Below are positions 45,652 to 54,832 of a stretch of 54,832 nucleotides of DNA, piece by piece. Source of the stretch: an uncultured Alphaproteobacteria bacterium (lineage in GTDB: Bacteria; Pseudomonadota; Alphaproteobacteria; Rhodobacterales; Rhodobacteraceae); NCBI GenBank assembly GCA_902556405.1, contig CACDWF010000011.1:1-54832 (forward strand), in the 5' to 3' direction. Numbering within the stretch: position 1 is the stretch's first letter; each line of letters starts with the position of its first letter. Below the pieces are notes generated by a model. It ran no database searches. It saw nothing but the letters and a program-made list of their open reading frames with translations, and was not told the origin of the DNA. A program made the translations under genes and the position numbers.

Positions 45652-46395
45652 ATGAAAACAGTATCATCGATAAATGTTGAAGAGGTAAAAAAATTCGAGC
45701 AATTAGCAAACGAGTGGTGGAATACAGAAGGAAAGTTCAAGCCACTTCATATGTTGAACCCATGTAGATTAGAGTTTATCACAGACCACTTATCCATGCA
45801 TTTTAAAAAAGATTTGACCATTGATAGAAAGCCTTTAAAGGGGCTTAAAATTTTAGATATAGGCTGTGGTGGTGGATTGTTGTGTGAGCCAATGGCTAGG
45901 CTGGGGGCAGAAGTCCTTGGCATAGATGTGGTTGAGAAAAATATCAAGGTTGCGTCTTTGCATGCCAAAAAAATGAAACTCGATATAGACTATCGTCACA
46001 TTTCAGCGGAAGATCTTCTAAGGAAAAAGCCTAAATTTGATGTAATTCTTAATATGGAAGTTATTGAGCATGTAGAAAGCCCAGCTTTTTTCATAGACAT
46101 ATGCTCAAATCTTCTTAAGACCAGAGGTCTAATATTTTGTTCAACAATCAATAAAAATTTCAAAAGCTACTTGTTCGCAATTTTGGGGGCTGAATATATA
46201 ATGCAGTGGTTGCCAAAAGGAACTCATGATTGGAATAAATTCATCAAGCCCAGTGAATTAAGCAAGTTATTTTTTGACTCAGGTCTTAAAGTAAAGGATA
46301 CGAAAGGTTTTGTATTTAATCCACTTGCTTGGAGTTGGGAACTGTCAAAAAGAGACTTTACAGTAAACTACTCTATATGTGCCACTAAGGAATAA
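45652..46395 (+). CDS. ubiG: Ubiquinone biosynthesis O-methyltransferase UbiG
   Basis: The start is the ATG at 45652 (247 residues); the open frame extends upstream to 45565 but would run over the pip start. Motifs: the UbiG N-terminus EVKKFEQLANEWWNTEGKF, SAM motif I LDIGCGGGLLCEPMARLGA, and NMEVIEHVESP. The C-terminus HDWNKFIKPSEL and FNPLAWSWEL are typical. It methylates two ring hydroxyls during ubiquinone synthesis. One base separates its stop from the convergent unknown gene. Confidence 0.95.
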   Translation: MKTVSSINVEEVKKFEQLANEWWNTEGKFKPLHMLNPCRLEFITDHLSMHFKKDLTIDRKPLKGLKILDIGCGGGLLCEPMARLGAEVLGIDVVEKNIKVASLHAKKMKLDIDYRHISAEDLLRKKPKFDVILNMEVIEHVESPAFFIDICSNLLKTRGLIFCSTINKNFKSYLFAILGAEYIMQWLPKGTHDWNKFIKPSELSKLFFDSGLKVKDTKGFVFNPLAWSWELSKRDFTVNYSICATKE

Positions 46396-46396
46396 G

Positions 46397-47101
46397 CTAA
46401 TCACACTCTATTACTCTACTCCAGGTTTCATCTAAGTAATCGATTTTCTCTTGGTCGAGCCCATCTAAGTGTTTCCAATATTTACCATCTTCAATAAAGT
46501 AATTCAACTTTTTCTCCTGTTGGAGTACACGGTCTAGTAAGTTGGTATTAATATTTCTTGGATGGCCTTCTTCCACTATTTTTTCTAAACTGCTACGCCT
46601 GAAAACTAAATTACTTTTAGTTTTCTTTGAAAGGTTAAAGATTGCACAATTTTGGGATGCAGCCATAGCCTCGAGGCGAGCGGACTTGGCTTTTAAATTT
46701 TTCAAAGTTGGATCTTTTCTAAGTGGATCGGCTGTACCCCTCCCATAAAAATGTGTGTCTTTCCCATCATAAATCATATCACAACCGATATATGCTATGG
46801 CTTTTGGTTTAAAATGTCCGAGAGCCCAATATCCGGCCGTAAAAGCCATCGTTCCTCCAGCATATACGAAACCCCCATACTCATTTTGTAGTGGCACATA
46901 TTGCTCCGAACGAATTAAATTTTGGGCTTCATTACCAGTGGGCCTTCTGTTATCTGGAAAATCATCAGGAAATATGCAAAAGTCCCAGTCGCTTCTGATG
47001 TTCCAAGCGTTATTTATAGCGACAATATTCTGAACAAGTTTTCCTTGTAAACTTTGCGCCTCTGTAGCATCTGGTGCACTTCCAATGATTAAGATAAGCA
47101 A
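46397..47101 (-). CDS. Unknown protein with an N-terminal GSAPD motif
   Basis: 234 residues; I cannot name the family. It starts LILIIGSAPDATEAQ and continues IVAINNAWNIRSDWDFCIFP, a Rossmann-like beginning that recalls DUF115/MAF-type glycosyl or pyrophosphoryl transferase relatives, with later YAGGTMAFTAGYWAL and AIAYIGCDMIYDG. The C-terminal 60 residues are charged and probably helical. No signal peptide or membrane segment is clear. It follows the MarR gene by 11 bases on the same strand, so it is probably in that operon. Confidence 0.7.
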   Translation of the reverse strand: MLILIIGSAPDATEAQSLQGKLVQNIVAINNAWNIRSDWDFCIFPDDFPDNRRPTGNEAQNLIRSEQYVPLQNEYGGFVYAGGTMAFTAGYWALGHFKPKAIAYIGCDMIYDGKDTHFYGRGTADPLRKDPTLKNLKAKSARLEAMAASQNCAIFNLSKKTKSNLVFRRSSLEKIVEEGHPRNINTNLLDRVLQQEKKLNYFIEDGKYWKHLDGLDQEKIDYLDETWSRVIECD

Positions 47102-47112
47102 AAAAACACCTT

Positions 47113-47565
47113 TTAAATTTTATTTTTTTCAATTGACTCTCGAAAACTTCTTAAATCTCCCAACAAACTTTTCTTGGTCAAGTGATCGGTTTTTTGAACT
47201 ATTTTCTCTAATATAGGCTTTATAGATTTCATTGCATAATTTCTTGCATCGATACCACTTTGGCTTATTGAAACACGCTTTTTTCTTGCATCATTCCAGT
47301 CTGGTCGAACGTGTATATATCCTAGCTTTTCTAGCTTAGTCAAAGTGTTAGTCATAGCTCCTTTGGTAACATGAAAGCTTCGCGCCAATTGTAAGGGTGT
47401 TTTTTCTGACTTTGTTCCAGAAAAGTGATTTAAAACAGAAAAGCTAGATATATTTAAATCTTTAGGAAGAGCGCTATCTAGTTTTGTTCGAGCCAATTGC
47501 TCTATAGTAGCTATCTCACTAAGCAGAATTAATAAGTTCGTATCTTTGTTGTTGAATTCCAGCAT
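47113..47565 (-). CDS. MarR-family transcriptional regulator
   Basis: 150 residues with the MarR winged helix: PLQLARSFHVTKGAMTNTLT (recognition helix) followed by KLEKLGYIHVRPDWNDARKK and VSISQSG, the wing. It likely dimerises and responds to a small molecule. It is the first gene of a two-gene unit with the unknown protein at 46397-47101. The 71-base divergent gap to the methyltransferase gene probably holds its operator, but I see no convincing palindrome. Confidence 0.9.
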   Translation of the reverse strand: MLEFNNKDTNLLILLSEIATIEQLARTKLDSALPKDLNISSFSVLNHFSGTKSEKTPLQLARSFHVTKGAMTNTLTKLEKLGYIHVRPDWNDARKKRVSISQSGIDARNYAMKSIKPILEKIVQKTDHLTKKSLLGDLRSFRESIEKNKI

Positions 47566-47636
47566 TAAAACGCGCTAATGGTTGTTAAGTAGGGTTCGGT
47601 TTTTTCCATCTTAAAAGATTTTCGGATAAACAATCA

Positions 47637-48372
47637 ATGTTATTTGACATAAATAAAGTTAAGAAAAATAAAATGAGGTCAAGAGAAACGAGGTCGAGAA
47701 GCTTTCTCCTAAAGAGGGCGTTCGCTGATCTTGAAAGCCGTATTTTAGATTTAAACGAGAAATGGGACTATGCTTTGATTGAAGGGTGTAGAAGAAGTGA
47801 CTTAAGCGATTTAGGTAAAAATAACAAGATAACAATCTCTGAATTTACCCACAACTCTACTCAAGCTCAATCAATTGATTTATATGCAAATCTAATGCAG
47901 CTGCACTGGTCCAATGATCCTTACGGTGATTTTTCTGAAAAAGTTAAACTCCTGAAACCCAAAGGTCACTTTATGTGTTGCCTATTTGGAGCAGAGACTC
48001 TTAATGAGCTAAGAGAAGCTTTCTCAGAAGCTGAGATGAAATTATTTGGGGGGAATAAGCCCAAGGATTTCTCCATTACCAGAAATTAGAGATGTTGGTA
48101 ATCTGGCTGCTAGGGTAGGCCTCAGTAATTGTGTAGTTGATCGAGATCTAATTGAGGTCAACTATAAAAAGTTATTCGACCTGTTTTTAGACATTAAAGA
48201 AATGGGTGAGACAAACGCAATCCTGGGGCGTAGCAAGAGTCTAACATCAAAGAAACTTATCCATGAAGTTGAAGAAATTTACTTTAAAAACTTTTCAGAT
48301 AAAAAACTAGAGGACAATGTCCAGTCTATAAGAGCTACCTTTGAAATTATTTTTCTATATGGAACCAAATAG
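47637..48372 (+). pseudogene. BioC/NDUFAF5-like methyltransferase, split by a frameshift
   Basis: Two overlapping frames form one protein of about 244 residues. The first (47637-48089) has the family's LFDI and FLLKRAFADLESRI start, then LMQLHWSNDP, LLKPKGHFMCCLFGAETLNELREAFSEAE (start and end) and LFGG. The second (from about 48046 to 48372) continues with GISPRISPLPEIRDVGNLAARVGL, the usual next block, and ends in DIKEMGETNAILGRSK. Joining needs one base removed from the six-G run at 48048-48053. The expected SAM motif DLGTG is also poor (ALIEGCRRSD). It could be a sequencing error, a decaying gene, or a slippage-decoded gene. It precedes hemH. Confidence 0.8.
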
Positions 48373-48444
48373 GAGAAAAAAGAGCGAAAATGAGTTGATA
48401 TTTTAAAGGTATAGCTTAGTTATTTTGTATCGAAAGAAACTGGA

Positions 48445-49482
48445 ATGAGTGTTAGACAATCAAATATCCCAAAGGATCATCCTACGATTTTAAAACAAAG
48501 AGTCGGCATAATTGTTGGTAATCTCGGAACTCCAGATTCCACAGACTACTGGTCTATGCGAAGATACCTAAGAGAATTCCTCTCCGATAGGAGGGTAATA
48601 GATTACTCTCCTTGGGTATGGAAGCCAATATTAAACCTAATCCTTCTAAGAAGACCTTTCTCCTCAGGTGATGCGTATAAAGAAATCTGGAATATCGAAG
48701 AAAATGAAAGCCCACTATTGACGATTACCAAAGCTCAAACAAAAAAATTGAGAGCCAGGCTTAATAGAGCTTATGGTGATAAAGTTTTAGTTGATTTTTG
48801 TATGAGATATGGCAATCCATCTACCGAAAGCGTCTTAAAAAAATTGGTATCGCAAGGATGTACAAAGATACTTTTTTTCCCACTTTACCCTCAATATGCA
48901 GCCCCAACTACTGCAACTGCTAATGATCAAATGTTCAGATCACTTATGAAGCTTAACTGGCAGCCATCAATAAGAACAGTGCCCCCTTACTTTGATAACT
49001 CTGATTTTATCAAAGCCATTTCAAAATCCATAACAGCTGCTTATGAAAAATCAAAATTCAAGCCTCAACATCTAGTGATATCTTATCATGGTGTTCCCGA
49101 ACGCTATTTAATCAATGGAGATCCCTACCATTGTCAATGCCAAAAAACAACAAGGCTGATCAGGGAAAATCTAAAATGGAAGGAAAGCGAATTAACAACT
49201 GCTTTTCAATCAAAATTTGGTCCTGAGAAGTGGGTAGGGCCAGCAACTGTTGATCTCGTAGCAAGCTTAGCAAAATCTGGTAAGAAAAATATAGCAATAA
49301 TAGCCCCTTCATTTTCTTCTGATTGCGTTGAAACGTTAGAAGAGATATGTGGAGAGATCTCAGAAAGCTTTACGGAAGCTGGAGGAAAGAACTTTTTATA
49401 CATTCCCTGTCTTAACCATGACAAAAGTCATATTGATATGATTTTCAATATAGTAAAAAAAGAGTTATTAGGTTGGATTTAG
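48445..49482 (+). CDS. hemH: Ferrochelatase
   Basis: 345 residues. Family motifs: [33 protein letters not shown], the catalytic His in [11 protein letters not shown], and Glu in [13 protein letters not shown], with a late PCLNHDKSH. It inserts Fe(II) into protoporphyrin IX, the last step of heme synthesis. It is about 70 bases downstream of the split methyltransferase gene. The stop shares TTAG (49479-49482) with convergent pnp. Confidence 0.96.
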   Translation: MSVRQSNIPKDHPTILKQRVGIIVGNLGTPDSTDYWSMRRYLREFLSDRRVIDYSPWVWKPILNLILLRRPFSSGDAYKEIWNIEENESPLLTITKAQTKKLRARLNRAYGDKVLVDFCMRYGNPSTESVLKKLVSQGCTKILFFPLYPQYAAPTTATANDQMFRSLMKLNWQPSIRTVPPYFDNSDFIKAISKSITAAYEKSKFKPQHLVISYHGVPERYLINGDPYHCQCQKTTRLIRENLKWKESELTTAFQSKFGPEKWVGPATVDLVASLAKSGKKNIAIIAPSFSSDCVETLEEICGEISESFTEAGGKNFLYIPCLNHDKSHIDMIFNIVKKELLGWI

Positions 49483-51599
49483 GCTTCTTTTTCTATTTCT
49501 TTTCCCGTGTTTTGATCTATTACCTTCATCGAAAGCTTGCTTTTACCTCTGTCATCGATACCCATTAACTTAACTTTCACAGTTTGCCCTTCATTCAAAA
49601 CGTCTTTTGGGTGATTTACTCTCTCCTCGGATATTTGACTTACATGAACAAGACCATCTCGTTTCCCATAGAAGTTAACAAAAGCTCCAAAATCCATCAG
49701 TTTTACGACTTTTCCCTCAAAAACTTGACCAACTATAGGGTCTTCAACGATCTCTTTTATCATTTTTTTGGCTGCATTTAAGCTCTCTCTGTTTTGCGAT
49801 GCTATTCTTACTATTCCGTCATCGTTTATATCAACTTTAGCACCTGAAACCTCAACGATTTCTTTTATCACTTTCCCCCCACTTCCAATTACTTCACGAA
49901 TTTTATCGCTTGGAACAGTTAGTGACTCAATTTTAGGGGCATATTTCGAAAACTCAGATGGAGTTGATAGAGATTTAGCCATTTCACCTAATATATGTAG
50001 TCGAGCTTCCTTTGCTTGATCCAGTGCCTTTTCCATAATCTGAGGAGTAATACCTGCAACTTTTATATCCATTTGCAAAGAAGTAATTCCGGTCTCAGTT
50101 CCCGCCACTTTGAAGTCCATGTCGCCAAGATGGTCTTCATCTCCCAATATATCCGTTAAAACTGCAAATTTTTTCCCTTCTAGTATTAATCCCATAGCGA
50201 CACCAGCTACAGGTGCTTTAAGCGGCACACCGGCATCCATCATTGATAAAGATGATCCACAAACAGTTGCCATTGAGGAAGATCCATTGGATTCGGTAAT
50301 TTCTGAAACAACTCTTATGGTATAAGGGAATTCATCAGATAAAGGCAGCACAGCTTGCAATGCTCTCCAGGCAAGTTTTCCGTGACCAATTTCTCTCCGG
50401 CCAGGGCCAGACATTCTACCACACTCTCCAACTGAGTAAGGTGGAAAGTTATAGTGAAGCATAAAATTAAGCCTACCCTCTTTATCTAAGGCATCGACTA
50501 TCTGCTCAGAATCGCCAGAACCCAGTGTGGTAACTACGAGCCCTTGAGTTTCACCTCTAGTAAAAAGCGAGGATCCATGTGCCCGCGGTAATAAACGGGT
50601 CTCAGTCTCTATCGATCTAACAGTTGTTAAATCTCTACCATCTATTCGGCTACCATTATCTAGAATGTTGTTTCTAACAACCTCGGATTCTAACTTTTTT
50701 ATAAGTTCATTAGCTTCATTACCTTCATTTTCTTCATCTGACAGGGAACTTTTTATCTTATCTACTGCTGAAGCCACTGAGGCTTGGCGTTCCTTTTTTT
50801 CAGATATTTCAAAAGCTTTCTTAAGAGCTGATCTACCTGCCTTGGATATTTTGTCATATAATTTTTCATTGATCTGATATTCAAAAGAAAAAGGTTCATT
50901 TGCAGCCTCTTTCGCTAGTTCAATGATCATATCAATAACTGGCGCCATCTGTTCATGCCCAAACTTCACAGCTCCCAACATTTCTTTTTCTGATAATTCA
51001 TAAGCCTCGGATTCTACCATCATTACGGCATCTTTTGTTCCAGCAACTACAAGATCAAGTCTTTGCTCACTGTTTTCTTTTAGGTTATCCATATCGTCTA
51101 CAGATGGATTGAGAACATAAGTGTCATTAATAAAACCTACTCGGGCGGCTCCGATTGGGCCGAGAAAAGGAGCCCCAGACAATGTTAGGGCCGCGGAAGC
51201 TGCTATCATCGCTAATATATCGGGATCATTTTCTAGGTCATGGCTGAGAACAGTGCAAGTTACTTGTACTTCATTTTTAAAGCCCTCAACGAATAAAGGC
51301 CTTATGGGCCTATCGATTAAACGGCTGGTTAAAGTTTCTTTTTCAGTAGGACGAGCTTCTCTTTTGAAAAACCCGCCAGGAATTTTCCCGGCAGCATAAT
51401 ACTTTTCCTGGTAATTGACGGTTAAGGGAAAAAAATCTTGGTCAGCCTTTGACTCCTTCGCAAATACAACAGCAGCCATCACAACTGTTTCGCCATATGT
51501 TGCTATTACCGTCGAGTCTGCTTGCCTAGCTATCTTGCCAGTTTCTAGTGTTAATTTATCGTGTCCCCACTCAATAGTCTTCTTTATTTCATTAAACAT
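49479..51599 (-). CDS. pnp: Polyribonucleotide nucleotidyltransferase
   Basis: 706 residues: two RNase PH-like cores, an all-alpha linker (about 245-320), a KH domain ([20 protein letters not shown], about 553-572) and an S1 domain ([20 protein letters not shown], about 622-641). It degrades RNA by phosphorolysis and is part of the degradosome. It is 49 bases downstream of rpsO in the conserved rpsO-pnp arrangement, where processing and autoregulation are common. Confidence 0.98.
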   Translation of the reverse strand: MFNEIKKTIEWGHDKLTLETGKIARQADSTVIATYGETVVMAAVVFAKESKADQDFFPLTVNYQEKYYAAGKIPGGFFKREARPTEKETLTSRLIDRPIRPLFVEGFKNEVQVTCTVLSHDLENDPDILAMIAASAALTLSGAPFLGPIGAARVGFINDTYVLNPSVDDMDNLKENSEQRLDLVVAGTKDAVMMVESEAYELSEKEMLGAVKFGHEQMAPVIDMIIELAKEAANEPFSFEYQINEKLYDKISKAGRSALKKAFEISEKKERQASVASAVDKIKSSLSDEENEGNEANELIKKLESEVVRNNILDNGSRIDGRDLTTVRSIETETRLLPRAHGSSLFTRGETQGLVVTTLGSGDSEQIVDALDKEGRLNFMLHYNFPPYSVGECGRMSGPGRREIGHGKLAWRALQAVLPLSDEFPYTIRVVSEITESNGSSSMATVCGSSLSMMDAGVPLKAPVAGVAMGLILEGKKFAVLTDILGDEDHLGDMDFKVAGTETGITSLQMDIKVAGITPQIMEKALDQAKEARLHILGEMAKSLSTPSEFSKYAPKIESLTVPSDKIREVIGSGGKVIKEIVEVSGAKVDINDDGIVRIASQNRESLNAAKKMIKEIVEDPIVGQVFEGKVVKLMDFGAFVNFYGKRDGLVHVSQISEERVNHPKDVLNEGQTVKVKLMGIDDRGKSKLSMKVIDQNTGKEIEKEA

Positions 51600-51648
51600 A
51601 TCTTGCCTTCTATTTGGTAAATTTTACGGACAAAAAAACTGGAGTATT

Positions 51649-51918
51649 TTATCTTCTTATTTCCAGTCTTTTAATTAGTTCTTTGTAGCGTTTCTCATCT
51701 TTCTCTCGCACATAGTCCAAAAGTTTGCGTCTTAGAGAAACCATCTTCAAAAGGCCTCTTCTAGAATGATTATCCTTTTTATGTGTTTTGAAATGCTCTG
51801 TTAAATTGACAATTCTCTTGGTCAGGATAGCCACCTGAACTTCGGGTGAACCAGTATCTCCCTCTTTAGTTGCATAGTCTTTGATTAAAGTTTTCTTATC
51901 TTCTTGATTAATCGACAT
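51649..51918 (-). CDS. rpsO: 30S ribosomal protein S15
   Basis: 89 residues, exact S15 length. Typical segments are [36 protein letters not shown] and [20 protein letters not shown]. It binds 16S rRNA helices 20-22. The leader between rpsO and truB is 148 bases and could carry S15 autoregulation, with a possible short TGGT/ACCA stem close to the start, but I cannot assign a motif. Confidence 0.97.
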   Translation of the reverse strand: MSINQEDKKTLIKDYATKEGDTGSPEVQVAILTKRIVNLTEHFKTHKKDNHSRRGLLKMVSLRRKLLDYVREKDEKRYKELIKRLEIRR

Positions 51919-52066
51919 CTTTATTCTCCATTGGTTTTGTCCTACCAGGATGTCGTCCAGTTAGGTTTTATTAATTCGCTATTTGTTTAGTTTGATTTTA
52001 TCAAAAAATAAAGAAAAAAATAAATAATACCAACTTGCCTGTGATATTTTTCCTTTAATCGTAAGT

Positions 52067-52960
52067 TTAAGTATTAAGTTTTCTTTTTACTTTTAACAAG
52101 AATCCATCTTTGAAAAGAATACCTGCAATCCTTCCTTTGTGTTTCGCGATGATTTCTTCGCCTTCACTTATATTAATTGTAATTGGGCATTTTATTGGAC
52201 GGCCATTATCAATATGATTTAAATCATCCACATGACATTCAAAACTTCTTAGGGTTGGAATTCCAGCCTCGATACCTTTTAAATTTGAATATAAATTGTC
52301 TTTAGAGAAATCTAATAGGTCTGGCAAATGAACTGCTTCTGTAAGTTTAAAAGGACCATATTCTGTGCGGATCAGGTTTTTTACATACCCGAAACACCCA
52401 AGAAAATCTCCCAAATCCCTCGCGATGGATCTTACGTACCCACCTTTGCTACACTCAAAGTGAACAAGAGCCTCGCCTTTTTCATCGTACGATAATAATG
52501 AAAGCTCATATACTTTTATACTCCTTGCTGGAAGCTGGAAATTTTCGTTGGCTTTAAAGCGTTTGTAAGCTCTTTTTCCCTGTACTTTTACCGCGGAGAC
52601 TTTTGGAGGAATTTGAAAATTCACCTTTGAATAATATTTCAGCGCCTCCAATAGTTCATTTTTTCTTGGTACATACCATGAAGCTCTAAGAATGTTTCCA
52701 GAAGCATCATCTGTATCAGTTTTTTTACCATACAATAAAGTAGCCTCATACTTTTTTTTTGATTTAAGGAGATATGGAATTGCTTTAGTGGCTTCGCCTA
52801 ACGCCAATGGTATTAATCCCGTTGCGCCAGGATCTAGTGTTCCAGCATGACCAATCTTTGTTGGGTTCATTTTTTTTTTTAAAATTCTTACGACATCAGC
52901 TGATGTAATTCCAGCCGGCTTGTTAACCAAAAGCCATCCATTAAATATATTCTTTTGCAC
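52067..52960 (-). CDS. truB: tRNA pseudouridine(55) synthase
   Basis: 297 residues. The N-terminus GWLLVNKPAGITSADVV and the catalytic Asp43 in GHAGTLDPGATGLIPL are diagnostic, with later ECSKGGYVRSIARDLG. The C-terminal PUA-like part is about 60 residues. It makes Psi55 in the T-loop of tRNAs. It lies 16 bases after rbfA. Confidence 0.96.
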   Translation of the reverse strand: MQKNIFNGWLLVNKPAGITSADVVRILKKKMNPTKIGHAGTLDPGATGLIPLALGEATKAIPYLLKSKKKYEATLLYGKKTDTDDASGNILRASWYVPRKNELLEALKYYSKVNFQIPPKVSAVKVQGKRAYKRFKANENFQLPARSIKVYELSLLSYDEKGEALVHFECSKGGYVRSIARDLGDFLGCFGYVKNLIRTEYGPFKLTEAVHLPDLLDFSKDNLYSNLKGIEAGIPTLRSFECHVDDLNHIDNGRPIKCPITINISEGEEIIAKHKGRIAGILFKDGFLLKVKRKLNT

Positions 52961-52976
52961 TGCCTACCTAGTTTTG

Positions 52977-53354
52977 TTAAAGAGCTCTTAAAATGCGGTT
53001 AGTTTTTTCTATTTGCTCAAAAAGTGTGTCCTCTTTAAATCTTAAGTCTGGTAAATATTTCAAAGACAATTCTTTTCCAAGAGCGTGCCTGATGGAATTC
53101 TTGTTTTTACCCAGAAAGGTAGTTAGCTCCTGTGGGTCTATCTTATTCAAAGGGAGAACATATACTGTTGCTATCTTGAGGTCTGAGGAGCAGCGCACCT
53201 CACTGACGGATGCCGAATAATTCTTCCCATTTTGATCGTAAAAATCGGAGTCTAACAGTATTTTGGAGATATTTCTTTTTATTAACTCTGAAACCCTCAA
53301 TTGTCTTTGAGAAGTCTCGTCTCCAAACCTACCTTTATTTTTTCTTTTTTGCAT
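52977..53354 (-). CDS. rbfA: Ribosome-binding factor A
   Basis: 125 residues with the KH-like RbfA fold: RQLRVSELIKRNISKILL, then SVSEVRCSSDLKIATVYVLPL and the end FKEDTLFEQIEKTNRIL. It helps mature the 16S rRNA 5' end on the 30S subunit. It is first in rbfA-truB-rpsO-pnp. nusA and infB, often upstream, are replaced here by divergent dapB, as in Rhodobacterales relatives. Confidence 0.94.
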   Translation of the reverse strand: MQKRKNKGRFGDETSQRQLRVSELIKRNISKILLDSDFYDQNGKNYSASVSEVRCSSDLKIATVYVLPLNKIDPQELTTFLGKNKNSIRHALGKELSLKYLPDLRFKEDTLFEQIEKTNRILRAL

Positions 53355-53438
53355 ATTATCTTCATCCAGTACATCGATTGGTCTATACTAACTACTAAAA
53401 TAAATTTGAGATTATTCAATTATTTGTTGAGGAAAATT

Positions 53439-54251
53439 ATGAAAAATCGTTACAAGATTACTGTTTTAGGAGCTTCAGGTCGAATGGGATCTCAAATAAT
53501 AAGAAAAGTAACAGAGTCCTCCACTATGGACCTTCACTTTGTTGTGGAACATAAGGAACACAACTGGATAGGACAAGATTGCGGAGAAAAGCTTCTAGGT
53601 AGAGAGAATGGCGTTTTGGTAACAGATAATTTAAAATTGGCTCTAGAAGGTGCTAAAGCTGTCATAGATTTTAGCACACCAAATACCTCATTGGAATGTA
53701 TTAAGATTTGTGAACAAACAGAAACAGCCCACATAATTGGTACAACCGGCTTTGATTTAGCACAAGAAAATGAAATTTTTGAGCGTTCAAGAAAGGTAGT
53801 TGTTGTAAAAGCAGGAAATATGAGCCTAGGCGTAAACTTATTAAGAAGCTTAGTTGAGAAGGTTTCATCCTCTTTAGATATAGACTTTGACATAGAAATT
53901 TTGGAAATGCATCACAGAAATAAAGTTGATGCGCCATCTGGAACTGCTTTAATGCTTGGTGAAGCAGCGGCAAAGGGCAAAGGCAAAAGTCTACCAGAAT
54001 TACGGATAGCAGCTCGTGAAGGCATATCAGTTGGTCGACAAAAAGGTTCAATAGGTTTCGCCTCTCTTAGAGGCGGTGGTGTTGTGGGCGAACACGAAGT
54101 TTCTTTTACATCAGATTCAGAAAGAATCTCAATTAAACATGAAGCATTCTCCAGAGATATTTTTGTAAACGGAGCAATAAAGGCAGCTTTATGGTCCAAA
54201 GAAAAAAAACCTGGTCTCTATGATATGCTAGATGTTTTAAATTTGAGGTAA
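53439..54251 (+). CDS. dapB: 4-hydroxy-tetrahydrodipicolinate reductase
   Basis: The frame is open from 53301, but the ATG at 53439 has TGAGGAAA at correct spacing and gives 270 residues starting MKNRYKITVLGASGRMG. The NAD(P) loop GASGRMG (11-17), the DFSTP segment and the catalytic HHRNKVDAPSGTAL are complete. It makes tetrahydrodipicolinate for lysine and diaminopimelate. It is divergent from rbfA. The next gene starts 9 bases after its stop. Confidence 0.96.
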   Translation: MKNRYKITVLGASGRMGSQIIRKVTESSTMDLHFVVEHKEHNWIGQDCGEKLLGRENGVLVTDNLKLALEGAKAVIDFSTPNTSLECIKICEQTETAHIIGTTGFDLAQENEIFERSRKVVVVKAGNMSLGVNLLRSLVEKVSSSLDIDFDIEILEMHHRNKVDAPSGTALMLGEAAAKGKGKSLPELRIAAREGISVGRQKGSIGFASLRGGGVVGEHEVSFTSDSERISIKHEAFSRDIFVNGAIKAALWSKEKKPGLYDMLDVLNLR

Positions 54252-54260
54252 TTAAACCAT

Positions 54261-54832
54261 ATGACATTAACTGATAAGGCTTTAGTTTTCTTGCTGATTT
54301 TTTGCTTACCATCAATGGTGTTAGGAAAAACTTTTACTAATTGTGGAGGGAACTTCAGTACATTTTTGACTAAAGCAGAAGGTCATGCAACTCAACTTGG
54401 TGTAAGTAGTAGGGTATTAAAAAAAACCATTAGACAAACAAAATTTAATCCAAAGATTATCGAGCTTGACAGAAAACAAAGAAGTTTCAAATTGAGTTTC
54501 CTCGATTTCTCCAAAAGAGCAATAAACGATTACAGATTGGTAAATGGGAAAAAAAAATTTAAAAAATACCAAAATGTTTTTGATGAAGCTTTAGCTCGTT
54601 ATGGAGTTCCAAAAGAAGTAATCACAGCTTTCTGGGCTATGGAGACTGATTTTGGCGCTGTTCAAGGAGATTTTAATACACTAAACTCTTTGGCCTCCCT
54701 AGCATTTGATTGCAGAAGACCTGAGCTTTTCCAACCAGAGTTTATCGCAGCAATGCAATTGATTGAGCGTGGCGATATTGACTACGAAACAACAGGGGCT
54801 TGGGCAGGAGAAATAGGGCAAGTTCAAATGTT
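54261..54832 (+). CDS. MltB-type lytic murein transglycosylase, 5' part (cut by window end)
   Basis: An open frame from the ATG at 54261 runs to the window edge (190 codons), so the C-terminus is missing. It has a signal peptide (ALVFLLIFCLPSMVLG), then EGHATQLGVSSRVLKKTI, and the catalytic Glu129 in AFWAMETDFGAVQGDFNTL, which matches the MltB/SLT_2 motif. Next come SLASLAFDCRRPELF and GAWAGEIGQVQM, the family substrate segment. It would cleave peptidoglycan glycan strands to 1,6-anhydro products. A GAGG overlapping the dapB stop may serve as its ribosome site, suggesting coupling. Confidence 0.88.
   Translation, partial: MTLTDKALVFLLIFCLPSMVLGKTFTNCGGNFSTFLTKAEGHATQLGVSSRVLKKTIRQTKFNPKIIELDRKQRSFKLSFLDFSKRAINDYRLVNGKKKFKKYQNVFDEALARYGVPKEVITAFWAMETDFGAVQGDFNTLNSLASLAFDCRRPELFQPEFIAAMQLIERGDIDYETTGAWAGEIGQVQM

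Noticed and set aside
51919-52066. Possible S15 autoregulatory leader upstream of rpsO
   Set aside because: Only a short TGGT/ACCA stem can be drawn near the start; no established S15-binding structure is recognisable by eye.
53301-53438. N-terminal extension of the dapB frame
   Set aside because: It overlaps rbfA and its start; the ATG at 53439 has a good ribosome site and the family N-terminus.

Overview
The window is an AT-rich stretch (roughly one third G+C by eye) of an alphaproteobacterial chromosome. Its gene content and order resemble marine Rhodobacterales: RegB/RegA redox two-component genes, tsaE and trxA next to folC-accD, amidase-ftsK-lolA next to xthA, and rbfA-truB-rpsO-pnp next to dapB. 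The high AT content fits a streamlined ocean lineage, but no rRNA is present and the placement is inference. I saw no tRNA, rRNA, CRISPR, phage or insertion sequence. Coding density is very high: no gap exceeds about 180 bases.

Layout: 1-3848 holds the end of a rhodanese gene and the replication genes dnaA, dnaN and recF. Bases 3845-8777 (minus strand) form a tight run: SDR protein, GFA zinc protein, rhodanese, SBP56/methanethiol oxidase-like protein, 2Fe-2S ferredoxin, CoA-binding protein and FMN hydroxyacid oxidase. This may be a volatile-sulfur/C1 oxidation module. Bases 8865-14784 are accessory metabolism: an EamA exporter, an HSL-type hydrolase, a PhyH dioxygenase, a CaiB-type CoA-transferase, a small structured intergenic locus with a strong terminator, a glycine-zipper envelope protein and a second FMN oxidase. 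Bases 14877-18491 carry terC-glpD-glpK. Bases 18483-24417 (minus) carry a complete branched-chain-amino-acid-type ABC transporter with a homocysteine S-methyltransferase at its end.

Bases 24583-28821 hold a second EamA exporter, an Old Yellow Enzyme, a malonyl-CoA synthetase-like ligase and a YggS protein. Bases 28818-37275 hold ribA, an OmpR-type regulator coupled to xthA, lolA, ftsK, an amidase and a ubiquinone-type hydroxylase. Bases 37284-43886 hold regA and regB (divergent), tsaE, sbcB, trxA, folC and accD. Bases 44023-49482 hold an unknown lipoprotein, proline iminopeptidase, ubiG, an unknown protein with a MarR regulator, a BioC-like methyltransferase gene broken by a frameshift, and hemH. 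Bases 49479-54832 hold pnp, rpsO, truB, rbfA, dapB and the start of a MltB-type lytic transglycosylase cut by the window end.

Most of the window is ordinary core genome; I found no clear new defence or mobile system. The points most worth a second look are the structured locus at 12944-13114, the G-run frameshift near 48045-48053, the methanethiol-oxidase-like operon, the SDR protein without its catalytic Tyr and Lys, the methyltransferase attached to the amino-acid ABC transporter, and the frequent 4-base sharing of stop codons by convergent genes.
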